Shown here one piece after another: positions 33,861 through 43,102 of a stretch of 64,000 nucleotides of DNA (position 1 is the stretch's first letter; the number at the start of each line of letters is the position of its first letter). The notes beneath the pieces were generated by a model that saw only the letters and a list, made by a program, of their open reading frames with translations, was not told where the DNA came from and searched no databases. Origin of the DNA: Nitrosospira sp. Nsp14 (lineage in GTDB: Bacteria; Pseudomonadota; Gammaproteobacteria; Burkholderiales; Nitrosomonadaceae); contig NZ_FOPV01000001.1 in assembly GCF_900113575.1 (NCBI RefSeq), positions 62,001 through 126,000 of the forward strand, read 5' to 3'. The position numbers and the translations under genes are program-made.

Positions 33861-35546
33861 ATGAATATTAGTTTGATGCTTGCGAGTGCGACGCTGGCGC
33901 TGGCATGTGCGGGCGCCGCGCAGGCAAAAACCGATGAGCGGGAAAGAGTTGAAATCCTGTATGAGACGACGTTGAATCTCATCCGGCTTCTGGTCGAACA
34001 AGGGGTTATCAAGCAGGAAGTGGCCGACGAAATGATCCGGAAGGCGGAAGCAAAGGCGAAGGCTTCGCACCCGCAGGCGCATGAAAAAAATGCGCAGCCT
34101 GAAGCCGTGGAACCCAAGAAGGGTGAAGTACGGGTTACCTATGTGCCCGAGCATGTCAAGCGCGAAATCCGCGACCAGCTACGCCAGGAAGTGGTGTTCC
34201 AAGCCAAGCAGGAGCGCTGGGGAGACGTAAACGCGGTTCCTGAGTGGCTAAGCCGCTTCAAGATGGAGGGCGACATACGGTTGCGGGAGCAGCTTGATTT
34301 CTATGCCGACAGTAACGCGCCCGCCGCCAATTTTCAAGCCATGGGGCAGCAAATCAACAACACCACTGAGGACGAACACCGCGAACGGGTCCGCATGCGG
34401 CTTGGCATCAACGCGAATGTTACCAAGGGAGTGGACCTTGGGCTGCGCCTTACTACTGGGAATGTGAATGGTGCCGGCGTTACAGGCGACCTCGTGGGGG
34501 TGGGATCTCCCGTGTCCACGTTGCAGACCTTCGGAACTTACAACAGTAAATTCACTTTCGTGCTCGATCAGGTTTTCCTCAAGCTCGCTCCCTGGAATGG
34601 GGTAGCAGTCACCGCCGGACGTTTCCCCAACCCCTTCTTCGTGGGCACGCTGGGGAATGTATATACTGGCCCGATCCCCAAAGGCCCGCATACTATTCCT
34701 CAAGCCGGGGTAGTGCATACGGACCTTTTATGGGACGTTGACCTGAACTTCGAAGGCCTGGCAGTTAATCTTAACCCGTGGATGAAAGAGGATCGGGTGA
34801 TCAAGCCCTTTTTTAACGCGGGGATATTTCCTCTACAGCAAGTTAATCAGAGCGAGACTGTCAAAGCCAAGGATAAATGGTTTTATGGAGCACAGGCGGG
34901 ATTCGAGTGGGTCCCGGCGGATGCCGACACCACGGTCAGGGTCGGCGCTGCGTATTATGACTTTCGGGATATTGCCGGTGTCCGCAATCCAAATTTTGGC
35001 GATACATTGTATGATCAGACTGCTCCCCTGTTCCGGCAGAAAGGCAACAGCCTCTTCAATATCGATAACGATGGCAATCCAACCACCAACCTCTGGGCAT
35101 TGGCCGCGGACTATAAGATTGCCAATTTAACCATCGTGGCGGATTATGCCAAATTCAGGCCGATTCACGTTATCGGCACCTTGGACTTCGTTCGCAACGT
35201 AGGCTATGACGAAGGCAAAATTCTTGCTCGAACGGGGCAGAATATCAAGCCCGAAGTCAACGCCTACCAGGCGCGCCTGACCGTGGGTTACCCGGTTATT
35301 TCCGAGCGGCGCCAGTGGCAGGTGATGGGATTTTATCGCCGCTCGGAGCGTGATTCGATGCTGGACGCTTTTACTGATTCCAATTATCTGCTTGGGGGCA
35401 CCAATCACAAGGGTTATACGCTTCAGGCCCTATACGGCGTCGCGCATAACACCTGGCTGGGTGTTCGTTATATGTCCTACGACAACATTAGCGGCCTGCC
35501 CCTCGGCATCGACACGGTAAACTTCGACTTTAATGCCAGGTTCTAA
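33861..35546 (+). CDS. Porin_5-type putative outer-membrane porin
   Basis: A 561-residue protein with a signal peptide (about 1-22, ending AQA), then a helical or coiled periplasmic segment (about 25-125, ILYETTLNLIRLLVEQGVI and VKREIRDQLRQEV), and a beta barrel starting near RFKMEGDIRLREQLDF and ending in VNFDFNARF, an outer-membrane C-terminal signature. This layout matches the putative porin family often found beside ExbB/ExbD/TonB genes. The N-terminal helical part could bind peptidoglycan or the TonB-like protein. It begins 19 bases after the TonB-like gene. Confidence 0.85.
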   Translation: MNISLMLASATLALACAGAAQAKTDERERVEILYETTLNLIRLLVEQGVIKQEVADEMIRKAEAKAKASHPQAHEKNAQPEAVEPKKGEVRVTYVPEHVKREIRDQLRQEVVFQAKQERWGDVNAVPEWLSRFKMEGDIRLREQLDFYADSNAPAANFQAMGQQINNTTEDEHRERVRMRLGINANVTKGVDLGLRLTTGNVNGAGVTGDLVGVGSPVSTLQTFGTYNSKFTFVLDQVFLKLAPWNGVAVTAGRFPNPFFVGTLGNVYTGPIPKGPHTIPQAGVVHTDLLWDVDLNFEGLAVNLNPWMKEDRVIKPFFNAGIFPLQQVNQSETVKAKDKWFYGAQAGFEWVPADADTTVRVGAAYYDFRDIAGVRNPNFGDTLYDQTAPLFRQKGNSLFNIDNDGNPTTNLWALAADYKIANLTIVADYAKFRPIHVIGTLDFVRNVGYDEGKILARTGQNIKPEVNAYQARLTVGYPVISERRQWQVMGFYRRSERDSMLDAFTDSNYLLGGTNHKGYTLQALYGVAHNTWLGVRYMSYDNISGLPLGIDTVNFDFNARF

Positions 35547-35689
35547 TGTACTGGTGTGTCGCAGCTTGGGCGACCGAACCTTCGGCGCCGAAACGGTTAG
35601 CAGCGGCGACAACAAAACTGGCAACCATTGAGCATGGGTTATTCACCGTATTGCACGCTAAATTGCTGTAGGATCGTCGGGTAAAATAC

Positions 35690-36331
35690 ATGACTTTGCG
35701 ACTGTTCTGCCAAGCGGTGGCGGTTGTTTTTCTGATAGCCGCCTCGTATTCCGGACCTGCGATGGCTACCGACACTAAGGATCAAAAAAGAGAGCGGCAG
35801 GTGCTGCGGCGCATGCAGCAGCAATTGACGGAGATTCAGCAGCAGAAATCCGCTGTGGACCAGGAAAAAACGGTACTTGAAGACGCACTGAAGAAGACCC
35901 AGAAAGAGACCCAGAAAGAAATCGATATTCACAAGCGCTCCACGGCAAGCGCTGCTGCCAAAGCCCATCAACTGGAGAAGTTAATCGAGGCCGCAAACAA
36001 TGAAAAGGCCGAGTTGCGTGCACGGCTGGATGAGGCGGAGAAACAAAACCAGGCGGTCTCCGCTCAGCGCGACCAATTGCAACAGGATTTGAAGAAGACT
36101 GTCAGCGTACTCGCGAAGGAGAACGAGCAAAGAAAGCTTTGCGAAGCCAATAACACTGAACTCTATCGCATAGGTATGGAACTGGTTGACTGGTACACCA
36201 GAAAGGGTGCTTTTAATGCGATTCTGGAGGCTGAGCCCTTCACACGCATGAAAAGCGTTGAAATGGAAAATCTTCTCGAAAACTATCGCGAGAAGCTTGA
36301 AGGCCAGCGCCTGGAACGCACGATCAATTGA
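35690..36331 (+). CDS. Exported coiled-coil protein of unknown function
   Basis: A 213-residue protein with a signal peptide (about 1-26, ending AMA) and a long coiled coil (about 30-155) rich in Gln, Glu, Lys and Ala, with heptad-like patterns such as QQQLTEIQQQKSAVDQEKTVL. The C-terminal about 55 residues contain CEANNTELYRIGMELVDWYTRKGAF and look folded. It follows the porin gene by 143 bases. Co-location with the Ton-like genes suggests a periplasmic spacer or scaffold for that complex. No enzymatic motif is present. Confidence 0.65.
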   Translation: MTLRLFCQAVAVVFLIAASYSGPAMATDTKDQKRERQVLRRMQQQLTEIQQQKSAVDQEKTVLEDALKKTQKETQKEIDIHKRSTASAAAKAHQLEKLIEAANNEKAELRARLDEAEKQNQAVSAQRDQLQQDLKKTVSVLAKENEQRKLCEANNTELYRIGMELVDWYTRKGAFNAILEAEPFTRMKSVEMENLLENYREKLEGQRLERTIN

Positions 36332-36502
36332 TTCTGCCCCGGCAGTTCCAGGCAACGGGAGAATGCAATTCATGTAAAATCCGCTAATATGCGGGTAGAA
36401 TAGCCCCATCCGTTGTCTGTATAGAACGGGGCGTGAACCTCCGGGTAACCGGTACTAAAGCGCTATACTTTGCATCGTTATTTGATGATTCAGGAGAACA
36501 AC

Positions 36503-37036
36503 ATGACAATGACATCGCGTAAGGGGCGTGCGAAATCGAGCACAGATATGGAAAAGGAAGAAGCGGTGGGAGCCGAAGAAAAGCCGGTGCGTAAGCCTGC
36601 TCCCAAACAAAAAAAGGTTATAGCTGCCAAGAGTCTTAAATCGTCCGCGCCCCTAAAAACCGGCCAAAGCGCGGCGGAAAGCGAAATGCCGCGGAAACCG
36701 GCAAGAAGAGGAAAAATAGCGAATGAAACAGATAAGGCTGCTAAAACAGATAAGGTTGCTAAAACAGATAAGGCGGTGAAAGCAGTTAGGGACGTTGAGT
36801 TAGATAAGGCCGATAAGACGGATATCACCGCCAATTCCACGCCGAAAAAAAATAAACTGCGGCACGACAGTTACTCCATTCCTGAAAACGAGCACAAGCA
36901 GCTTGCTGTGCTTAAGAAGCGCTGCGCCGATCAGGGCAGGCCAATAAAAAAGAGTTACTTGCTGCGTGCGGGAATACAGGCATTGACGCGGATGAATGAC
37001 AACGAATTTTTTAACGCAATAGAGCGCATCAAGTAA
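36503..37036 (+). CDS. Lys/Ala-rich protein with ribbon-helix-helix-like C-terminus
   Basis: A 177-residue protein from the ATG at 36503, which has a CAGGAG site eight bases upstream. Residues 1-115 are Lys/Ala/Pro-rich and low-complexity, like histone H1-type tails, and contain a short repeat of TDKAAK type. The C-terminal about 60 residues (HDSYSIPENEHKQLAVLKKRCADQGRPIKKSYLLRAGIQAL) are folded and helical, with a RHH-like or AlgP-like flavour. A nucleic-acid-binding role is plausible but unproven. It is monocistronic by spacing. Confidence 0.6.
   Translation: MTMTSRKGRAKSSTDMEKEEAVGAEEKPVRKPAPKQKKVIAAKSLKSSAPLKTGQSAAESEMPRKPARRGKIANETDKAAKTDKVAKTDKAVKAVRDVELDKADKTDITANSTPKKNKLRHDSYSIPENEHKQLAVLKKRCADQGRPIKKSYLLRAGIQALTRMNDNEFFNAIERIK
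36728..36781 (+). repeat. Three tandem 18-base repeats
   Basis: Units at 36728-36745, 36746-36763 and 36764-36781 follow the pattern ACAGATAAGGCTGCTAAA, with one change in the second and three in the third. They encode Thr-Asp-Lys-(Ala/Val)-(Ala/Val)-Lys in the low-complexity part of the protein. Unit gain or loss would stay in frame. Confidence 0.8.
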
Positions 37037-37040
37037 ACAA

Positions 37041-37062
37041 GGGAGTTTTGGTCCCCCTTTCT
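37041..37062 (+). terminator. Weak terminator-like hairpin
   Basis: AAGGG pairs with CCCTT around a TTTTGG loop just after the stop codon at 37036, followed by TCTCATCC. The T-run is short, so this is only a weak terminator candidate. Confidence 0.3.
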
Positions 37063-37186
37063 CATCCGGAAGCCCTGCGGCCGCCTGTGATCTAAAAACA
37101 GAAATGGCGTTATTCCTCATGAATGGGGGGTAGTTCAGTTGCAGCGTTCTCATCTGTTTCGCCGAGCTCGCGTCTGATTTTTACCC

Positions 37187-37215
37187 TTGCGGGCGCGCCT
37201 GCGCGAAGGGATAAT
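37187..37215 (+). promoter_or_regulatory. Sigma-70-like promoter of trpGDC
   Basis: TTGCGG (37187-37192) and GATAAT (37210-37215) are spaced by exactly 17 bases, near consensus. Transcription would start near 37222, leaving an 85-base leader before trpG. I saw no Trp-rich leader peptide or attenuator hairpin in that leader. Confidence 0.6.
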
Positions 37216-37307
37216 ATCGGGTTTCCTGCGTTATCCACATTCACGAACCCACGCGGCACAGCGATTGGGTATCAGCAGGACCCTTTATACGCGCTAGTCC
37301 TCGCCAT

Positions 37308-37871
37308 ATGCTGCTGATGATCGATAATTACGATTCCTTCACCTATAACCTGGTGCAGTATTTTGGTGAGTTGGGGGAGGACGTGGTCGTATTTCGCAAC
37401 GACGAAATTACGCCCCACGAGGTAGCCCGGTTAAGGCCCGCTCGTATCGTCATTTCACCCGGTCCATGCACGCCAAGCAAAGCAGGCATCTCGATGCCGC
37501 TCGTCGCGTCATATGATACCGAGATTCCCATATTGGGCGTTTGCCTCGGCCACCAGAGTATAGGTCAAGCTTTCGGCGGCAAGATCGTCCATGCGAAACA
37601 GGTCATGCATGGTAAAACCTCGCCCATTTTTCACGCGGGCGCCGGCATATTTCGTGGTCTGCCGAACCCGTTTACCGCGACCCGCTATCATTCGCTTGTC
37701 GTTGAGCGGGAAAGCCTCCCTGATTCCCTGGAAATAACCGCATGGACCGAAGGAGGCGAGATAATGGGCATACGCCATAAAACCCTTGCGATAGAAGGTG
37801 TGCAGTTTCATCCGGAATCCGTGCTCACCGAACATGGGCACCAGTTGCTCGAGAATTTTTTGAAGCAGTGA
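37308..37871 (+). CDS. trpG: Anthranilate synthase component II (glutamine amidotransferase)
   Basis: A 187-residue class I glutamine amidotransferase. Conserved parts: [19 protein letters not shown] at the start, [14 protein letters not shown] with nucleophile Cys79, and [14 protein letters not shown] with the His/Glu dyad. It supplies ammonia to anthranilate synthase in tryptophan synthesis and could also serve aminodeoxychorismate synthase (PabA role). No trpE is adjacent. It heads a trpG-trpD-trpC unit. Confidence 0.92.
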   Translation: MLLMIDNYDSFTYNLVQYFGELGEDVVVFRNDEITPHEVARLRPARIVISPGPCTPSKAGISMPLVASYDTEIPILGVCLGHQSIGQAFGGKIVHAKQVMHGKTSPIFHAGAGIFRGLPNPFTATRYHSLVVERESLPDSLEITAWTEGGEIMGIRHKTLAIEGVQFHPESVLTEHGHQLLENFLKQ

Positions 37872-37945
37872 AGACTGAATTCGGCTGCGGGAGCTAAAAC
37901 CCGCCGATAAAGGACTGTGCAGATACAGTCCCTGAAAGGACCAAC

Positions 37946-38989
37946 ATGAAACCGCAGGAAGCGCTGGCACGTATTATCGAGCACCGTGAGATCTTGCACG
38001 ATGAGATGCTGTCGCTCATGCGGCAGATCATGCGAGGAGAATTGTCGCCCACGCTGATCTCAGCCATTATCACGGGACTACGCGTAAAGAAGGAGACGAT
38101 TGGAGAGATCGCGGCCGCTGCTCAGGTGATGCGTGAATTCGCCACTCCGGTTGATGTGCCGGATGATCGTCAGCTTGTGGATACATGCGGCACTGGTGGA
38201 GACTCGGCCCATACGTTCAATATATCCACCACGGCGGCTTTTGTCGCGGCCGCGGCCGGCGCCCGTGTAGCGAAGCATGGTGGCCGCTCAGTATCCAGCA
38301 AATCCGGGAGCGCGGACGTGCTTGAGGCCCTGGGTGTTAATCTTAATCAGACACCACTGGAAATTGCGGAGAATATAAGAGAAACCGGTCTGGGTTTCAT
38401 GTTTGCGCCTAATTTTCACAGTGCCATGCGGCATGCGGCCCCGGTTAGGCGTGACCTTGGGGTGCGCACACTTTTTAATATCCTCGGGCCGCTCACCAAC
38501 CCTGCGGGCGCAAAAAACCAGCTGCTGGGCGTATTTCACCCTGAACTCGTCGGTACCTTGACGCGCGTCCTGCAGCGTCTGGGTAGTCAGCATGTGATGG
38601 TGGTGCACGGCAGCACCGCGCAAGGCGGACTGGACGAAATAACCATCGCTGGCGTGACCCGGGTTAGCGAACTCAGGCACGGAGAGGTGATTGAATACAC
38701 AATCGCTCCGGAAGATTTCGGCATGAAAACTACTGCTATCGAAACGATACAAGCTCGAGACAGTGCGCAATCCCGGGAGATACTGATGGCTGTCCTGGAT
38801 AATCAACCCGGACCGGCGCTGGATATCGTGGCCCTCAATGCAGGTGCGACAATCTACGTTGCTGGCGCGGCGGGGTCCTTGGAGGAAGGCGTAGAAAAAG
38901 CGCGGGCAGCGATAGAAAGTGGGGCGGCAAGAGCTAAGCTGCGCCAATTTATCCAATTCTCCAATCGCGATAGAGCCGGGCTGGCATAG
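37946..38989 (+). CDS. trpD: Anthranilate phosphoribosyltransferase
   Basis: A 347-residue enzyme of the usual length. The phosphoribosyl-pyrophosphate loop is [38 protein letters not shown] and [17 protein letters not shown] are also typical. It transfers phosphoribose to anthranilate, the second step of tryptophan synthesis. A GAAAGGA site precedes the ATG. It follows trpG by 74 bases, which include a small GGACTG/CAGTCC hairpin, and trpC begins two bases after its stop. Confidence 0.95.
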   Translation: MKPQEALARIIEHREILHDEMLSLMRQIMRGELSPTLISAIITGLRVKKETIGEIAAAAQVMREFATPVDVPDDRQLVDTCGTGGDSAHTFNISTTAAFVAAAAGARVAKHGGRSVSSKSGSADVLEALGVNLNQTPLEIAENIRETGLGFMFAPNFHSAMRHAAPVRRDLGVRTLFNILGPLTNPAGAKNQLLGVFHPELVGTLTRVLQRLGSQHVMVVHGSTAQGGLDEITIAGVTRVSELRHGEVIEYTIAPEDFGMKTTAIETIQARDSAQSREILMAVLDNQPGPALDIVALNAGATIYVAGAAGSLEEGVEKARAAIESGAARAKLRQFIQFSNRDRAGLA

Positions 38990-38991
38990 TT

Positions 38992-39834
38992 ATGGGCAAC
39001 ATATTGCGAGAGATTTTGGCCGTCAAGCAGCAGGAGGTGGCGGCTGCGACGGCGGCGCGCTGCCTCTCCGCTTTGCGCCGGGAGGCTGAGTCCGCGCCCC
39101 CACCCCGGGATTTTACTGCCGCGCTGCGCAAAAAAATTGATGCAGGGCTACCCGCCGTTATCGCGGAAATCAAGAAAGCCAGTCCAAGCAAGGGCGTGCT
39201 GCGCGCGCAGTTCGACCCGGCTGCCATTGCCTCAAGCTATGCAAAGCACGGCGCGGCCTGCCTGTCGGTGCTAACCGATGCGCAATTTTTCAAAGGAAGT
39301 GCGGAATATCTAAAACTGGCGAGATCTGCCTGTGATTTGCCTGTCCTGCGCAAAGATTTCATCATCGACGAATATCAGGTGGTCGAAGCCCGGGCGATGG
39401 GCGCCGATTGCATCCTGATTATCGTTTCTGCTTTTCACCCTCGTTTCCCCACCGGCGATGCGGCGGCGGATGTGAGCGACGATGGGGACGCGCTCTCCCA
39501 TATGCGCAGGCTTGAATCGTGCGCTCACGGGCTCGGGATGGGAGTTCTGGTTGAGGTGCACGATGGTGCGGAACTGGAACTTGCATTACAACTCACTTCC
39601 CCTTTAATCGGTGTCAATAACCGCAATCTGCAGACGTTCGAAACCAGCCTGGACACAACCCTGCAGCTGCTGGAAGAAATTCCCCCGGGGCGGATCGTCA
39701 TAACGGAAAGCGGCATACTTGCGCCAGCCGATGTCGATCTGATGCGTGCGCGTCAAGTTCAGGCCTTTCTAGTAGGTGAGGCGTTCATGCGTGCCGCCAA
39801 TCCAGGTGCGGAACTGGCTAGATTGTTCGGCTAG
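38992..39834 (+). CDS. trpC: Indole-3-glycerol-phosphate synthase
   Basis: A 280-residue TIM-barrel enzyme. Typical motifs: [15 protein letters not shown] with the catalytic Lys, [41 protein letters not shown] and ITESGI. It closes the indole ring in tryptophan synthesis. An insertion of about 15 residues ([21 protein letters not shown], near 150) is longer than in many relatives but lies in a loop. Last gene of the trp unit. Confidence 0.95.
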   Translation: MGNILREILAVKQQEVAAATAARCLSALRREAESAPPPRDFTAALRKKIDAGLPAVIAEIKKASPSKGVLRAQFDPAAIASSYAKHGAACLSVLTDAQFFKGSAEYLKLARSACDLPVLRKDFIIDEYQVVEARAMGADCILIIVSAFHPRFPTGDAAADVSDDGDALSHMRRLESCAHGLGMGVLVEVHDGAELELALQLTSPLIGVNNRNLQTFETSLDTTLQLLEEIPPGRIVITESGILAPADVDLMRARQVQAFLVGEAFMRAANPGAELARLFG

Positions 39835-39909
39835 GGTCTGCCCCAAGGGCCGCAGACGCACCGCCGAGCAAGCCGACGCATCCCAGTTGAATCGCCGCCG
39901 GGAAGTATT

Positions 39910-39927
39910 TGTTGCAAAAAAGCAACA
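39910..39927. other. Small perfect hairpin upstream of the porin gene
   Basis: TGTTGC and GCAACA flank an AAAAAA loop. It lies about 170 bases before the porin start. On the minus strand it would read as a stem with a T-loop. It could be a weak terminator remnant for trpC or a protein-binding site; no better assignment is possible. Confidence 0.3.
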
Positions 39928-40098
39928 CATACCTCTTCCATATCCCGAAACTCTCTTTATTTCCTTGCTAGGTGTAGCCGCGTTAGGCACAATCTCTCAA
40001 CCCTCTCATTTAGAGAGGTCCATAGTAGCGGGATAGACTCCACCGAAATAGGGTCGGTGAGAGGCCCCACCGTTTCAACTTTAAAGGAGATTTTCCAC

Positions 40099-41373
40099 AT
40101 GAAAAAGAAACTGATTGCGCTGGCCGTGGCTGGTGCACTCGCGGCCCCGGTGGTTGCATCCGCTCAGGGGACGAACGTCACGATTTTTGGTCGGGTACAA
40201 GCTGAATACAGCCTCGTTGACTTTTCCAGCCAGGGCAGCCAAGGATCTCTCCAAGATAACTCCCGCTCCTCCCGTTGGGGTCTGCACATTACCGAGGATT
40301 TGGGGAGCGGCTTGAAAGCCAATGCCCGCCTCGAAATGGGCTTGAATGCCGGTTCCGGTTCCGCCACGACTCCTCGTGAGCAGTGGGTCGGACTCTCCAG
40401 CAACCAGTGGGGCGATGTCAAATTCGGCCGCGTTCAATCTCCCTTCAAGGATTTCGCGGGAGGTATGACCATTGATCCGTTCGCATACACCACCCTGCAA
40501 GCCAACGGCGCCGGCGGGACCATGAGTGGCGCGGCCAATGGCATGGGTTCGGGCGCCAACAGCTTTGTGAACAGCGCGATCCGTTTCGATTCCGCTTCCA
40601 TGGAAGGTTTCTCCTTTGCAGCCATCCTGATGCCTGGCGATGCGAATACCCTTGATCCGCTGCAACAGGGAAGCGTCATATCCGGTCTCGCGCCCGGAGG
40701 CCTGGGCAGCAATGGCAATACAGGTGGTAAGAACGGTGAATTCGACGGCCAGGCTGCAGCCAAATACCACTTTGATTTCGGGAGTATGGGATTTGACATC
40801 TTCGGTGGTTACTCCCGCGACAATGCCAACGCCGTTCAAAAGAACATTGGCCTCAAGACCGAAGAAATATGGCGTGTTGGCGCTGCCTGGGCTTGGGAAA
40901 ACTTCAAGCTCGCCGGCCAGTATGAAAACATCAACAATGCGATTGGTGCGGCAACCTGTACCACAGCTGCTTCCCTGGTGGCGAACCCGCTTGATGCGGG
41001 CCAATCCACTGGCCAGTGTAATTCCGCGATGAACTGGGGTGCGGACGGTAATATCTGGCATGCCAGCGCTCAATACAGATGGGGCAATACCACTCTGGTC
41101 TTACAAGGTGGTATGACCAAGGCTCATGCAGGGGGCGTCAATGCGGCGGCAGCACGTAAAGCCGATAGCTTCACCGTGGGCGCGATCCACAATCTGAGCA
41201 AACGCACCAGCTTCTTCGGTGGTTATCAGCACGTATATTTAGACAACCCCAATGCGGCAGCTGCAAACGATCTGTCCAACGCCGCCAACGCTGTCAGCTA
41301 CACGGCACCGAGTTATGCGCCGGCTGGCAGCAATCGTAGCACCTTCACGATTGGTCTCCGTCACAACTTTTAA
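40099..41373 (+). CDS. Gram-negative general porin
   Basis: A 424-residue outer-membrane porin from the ATG at 40099, preceded by AAAGGAGA. The signal peptide is MKKKLIALAVAGALAAPVVASAQ. The mature start NVTIFGRVQAEYSLVDF and the ending FTIGLRHNF (terminal Phe) are the betaproteobacterial trimeric porin signature. The sequence has alternating beta strands rich in Gly, Asn and aromatic residues. It is monocistronic, with its own strong terminator. Confidence 0.93.
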   Translation: MKKKLIALAVAGALAAPVVASAQGTNVTIFGRVQAEYSLVDFSSQGSQGSLQDNSRSSRWGLHITEDLGSGLKANARLEMGLNAGSGSATTPREQWVGLSSNQWGDVKFGRVQSPFKDFAGGMTIDPFAYTTLQANGAGGTMSGAANGMGSGANSFVNSAIRFDSASMEGFSFAAILMPGDANTLDPLQQGSVISGLAPGGLGSNGNTGGKNGEFDGQAAAKYHFDFGSMGFDIFGGYSRDNANAVQKNIGLKTEEIWRVGAAWAWENFKLAGQYENINNAIGAATCTTAASLVANPLDAGQSTGQCNSAMNWGADGNIWHASAQYRWGNTTLVLQGGMTKAHAGGVNAAAARKADSFTVGAIHNLSKRTSFFGGYQHVYLDNPNAAAANDLSNAANAVSYTAPSYAPAGSNRSTFTIGLRHNF

Positions 41374-41393
41374 TTGTGTAGAGGAAGTTGAGA

Positions 41394-41421
41394 ATGGGGC
41401 GCCCAGGCGCCCCATTTTTTT
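41394..41421 (+). terminator. Strong intrinsic terminator of the porin gene
   Basis: A ten-base-pair GC-rich stem (ATGGGGCGCC / GGCGCCCCAT) with a two-base gap is followed by six or seven T residues. It starts 21 bases after the porin stop codon. Confidence 0.9.
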
Positions 41422-41901
41422 AGGTTCTTTTTTCAGGGAAACCCAAAGTTTTGGTGAAGGGCGTGGAGTTCTTTTCCGGCAGGAAGTTTGACAAGGGTTC
41501 GTATATTTAAGAACTGCTAAACCGGTTCTCCATGCCTAAGGAGAGCATGCCGAGCGGACTTTGACCCTGAAGAGGTTGTGTGTTTAGTTTGTCCGACATA
41601 CATGCTAATATGCCGATGCATTGCAAGTGTTCCGCCAAAAAAATGGAAAATGGGTAGAACACCCGCTAGCTAGTAAGGACGCCTTACCTGGCGATATTCG
41701 AAGAATACCCGCTCACACGTTACCTGGATTAAATATGAGATCATCATATTATCAAGCTGTGCCTTGTCTGCCGGATCGGGATGGACGATATCGATGTGAA
41801 AGTGTTCGAAAGCACGGTGTTTAATCTAAAAAACGAGAAAAAAAGCGGTTGATATTGTCCGCCATTTATCAGTTTATTGAAGTTTTCTGGAGGGTTTGCA
41901 C
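41422..41901. other. Long leader / intergenic region before hpnH
   Basis: About 480 bases lacking a convincing gene. A 67-codon frame at 41621-41824 has no good ribosome-binding site and no recognisable product. Two CATGC/GCATG half sites lie near 41533-41551. The promoter for hpnH must be here, but I could not choose a reliable one. Confidence 0.4.
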
Positions 41902-43011
41902 ATGGGAGTTCCTTTACGTCAACAGATCGCGGTAGGCACTTATCTGCTGAAGCAGAAGTTGAGAGGAGTAAAAAAATATCCTATGGTTTTAATGCTGGAA
42001 CCGCTGTTCAAATGTAATTTGGCTTGCGCAGGTTGCGGCAAAATAGATTATCCGGACCACATCCTCGACCAGCGCCTGTCCTTTCAACAGTGTATGGACG
42101 CCGTTGATGAATGTGACGCCCCGATGGTCTCCATTCCTGGTGGCGAGCCGCTAATACACAAGGAGATGCCTCAAATCGTTGAGGGAATCATCGCGCGGAA
42201 GAAATATGTGTACCTCTGCACGAATGCGCTTTTGTTAAAGAAGAGGATCGACGACTATACCCCGTCGCCTTATCTGACTTTTTCTATCCACCTCGATGGT
42301 CTTAAAGAGCGCCATGACGCCTCAGTTGCTCAGGAAGGGGTTTTCGATCGGGCGGTAGAGGCCATAAAAATCGCAGTGGCAAAGGGATTCAGAGTAACGG
42401 TCAACTGCACCCTTTTTCAGGGGGAAACTCCTGAAGACGTCGCCGAATTCCTTGATTATGCGATGGAGCTCGGTATTGAAGGTGCCACCATTGCGCCGGG
42501 GTTCAACTATGAACGTGCTCCCAGGCAGGATATCTTTATTAAAGGAAAGGATACCAAGAATCTATTCCGGGGTATTTTCAAGATCGGAAAGACGCGCAAT
42601 TGGAAATTGAACCATTCTTCGCTTTATCTTGATTTTCTCGCCGGCAACCAGAACTATCAATGTACCCCATGGGGCAACCCCACGCGTAACGTCTTCGGGT
42701 GGCAAAAGCCCTGCTATCTCTTGTCTGACGAAGGTTACGCAGCGACGTTCAAGGAACTGCTTGAAGATACGCCATGGGACAAATACGGAAACAGCAGTAA
42801 TCCCAAATGCGCTCAATGCATGGCCCATTGCGGCTATGAAGCAACTGCGGTCGAAGATATGTTACAGCATCCGGTAAAGGCGTTGATCACCTCCATCAGA
42901 GGTCCGAAAACGACTGGTCCAATGGTGGCTGAGCCTTCACCGACCTGGGCAGACGACGAACCCAAACTTCCGAAAACGCTTGCAGGAATTCCGGTTAAGG
43001 TTCAACGATAA
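41902..43011 (+). CDS. hpnH: Adenosyl-hopene transferase HpnH (radical SAM)
   Basis: A 369-residue radical SAM enzyme from the ATG at 41902, with a GGAGGG site 11 bases upstream. The iron-sulphur motif is CNLACAGC (CX3CX2C). Further typical parts are VSIPGGEPLIH and the C-terminal cysteine cluster around CAQCMAHCGYE. HpnH adds adenosine to hopene, the first step of making extended C35 hopanoids. It is the first gene of a hopanoid cluster that includes hpnM, hpnN, shc and hpnG. Confidence 0.95.
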   Translation: MGVPLRQQIAVGTYLLKQKLRGVKKYPMVLMLEPLFKCNLACAGCGKIDYPDHILDQRLSFQQCMDAVDECDAPMVSIPGGEPLIHKEMPQIVEGIIARKKYVYLCTNALLLKKRIDDYTPSPYLTFSIHLDGLKERHDASVAQEGVFDRAVEAIKIAVAKGFRVTVNCTLFQGETPEDVAEFLDYAMELGIEGATIAPGFNYERAPRQDIFIKGKDTKNLFRGIFKIGKTRNWKLNHSSLYLDFLAGNQNYQCTPWGNPTRNVFGWQKPCYLLSDEGYAATFKELLEDTPWDKYGNSSNPKCAQCMAHCGYEATAVEDMLQHPVKALITSIRGPKTTGPMVAEPSPTWADDEPKLPKTLAGIPVKVQR

Positions 43012-43033
43012 CAGCGCATGCATCTAGGTCTTC

Positions 43034-43066
43034 AAAGCCCCAAGTATCATAGCTTGTTGGGGCTTT
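43034..43066 (+). terminator. Hairpin after hpnH
   Basis: A perfect ten-base-pair stem, AAAGCCCCAA with TTGGGGCTTT, closes a 13-base loop 22 bases after the hpnH stop. Only three Ts end the stem and no long T-run follows, so it may weaken rather than fully stop transcription into hpnM. Confidence 0.55.
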
Positions 43067-43102
43067 GATGGCGACTAGCGCATTGTTTTAGAGGCTTTCG
43101 CT

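Noticed and set aside
37216-37307. Tryptophan attenuator in the trpG leader
   Set aside because: No Trp-codon-rich leader peptide and no competing hairpins ending in a T-run.
40081-41073. A 330-codon antisense frame across the porin gene
   Set aside because: It overlaps a clear porin with signal peptide, ribosome-binding site and terminator; the antisense product has no family features.
41621-41824. Possible 67-residue gene before hpnH
   Set aside because: No ribosome-binding site, no recognisable product and AT-rich leader-like context.
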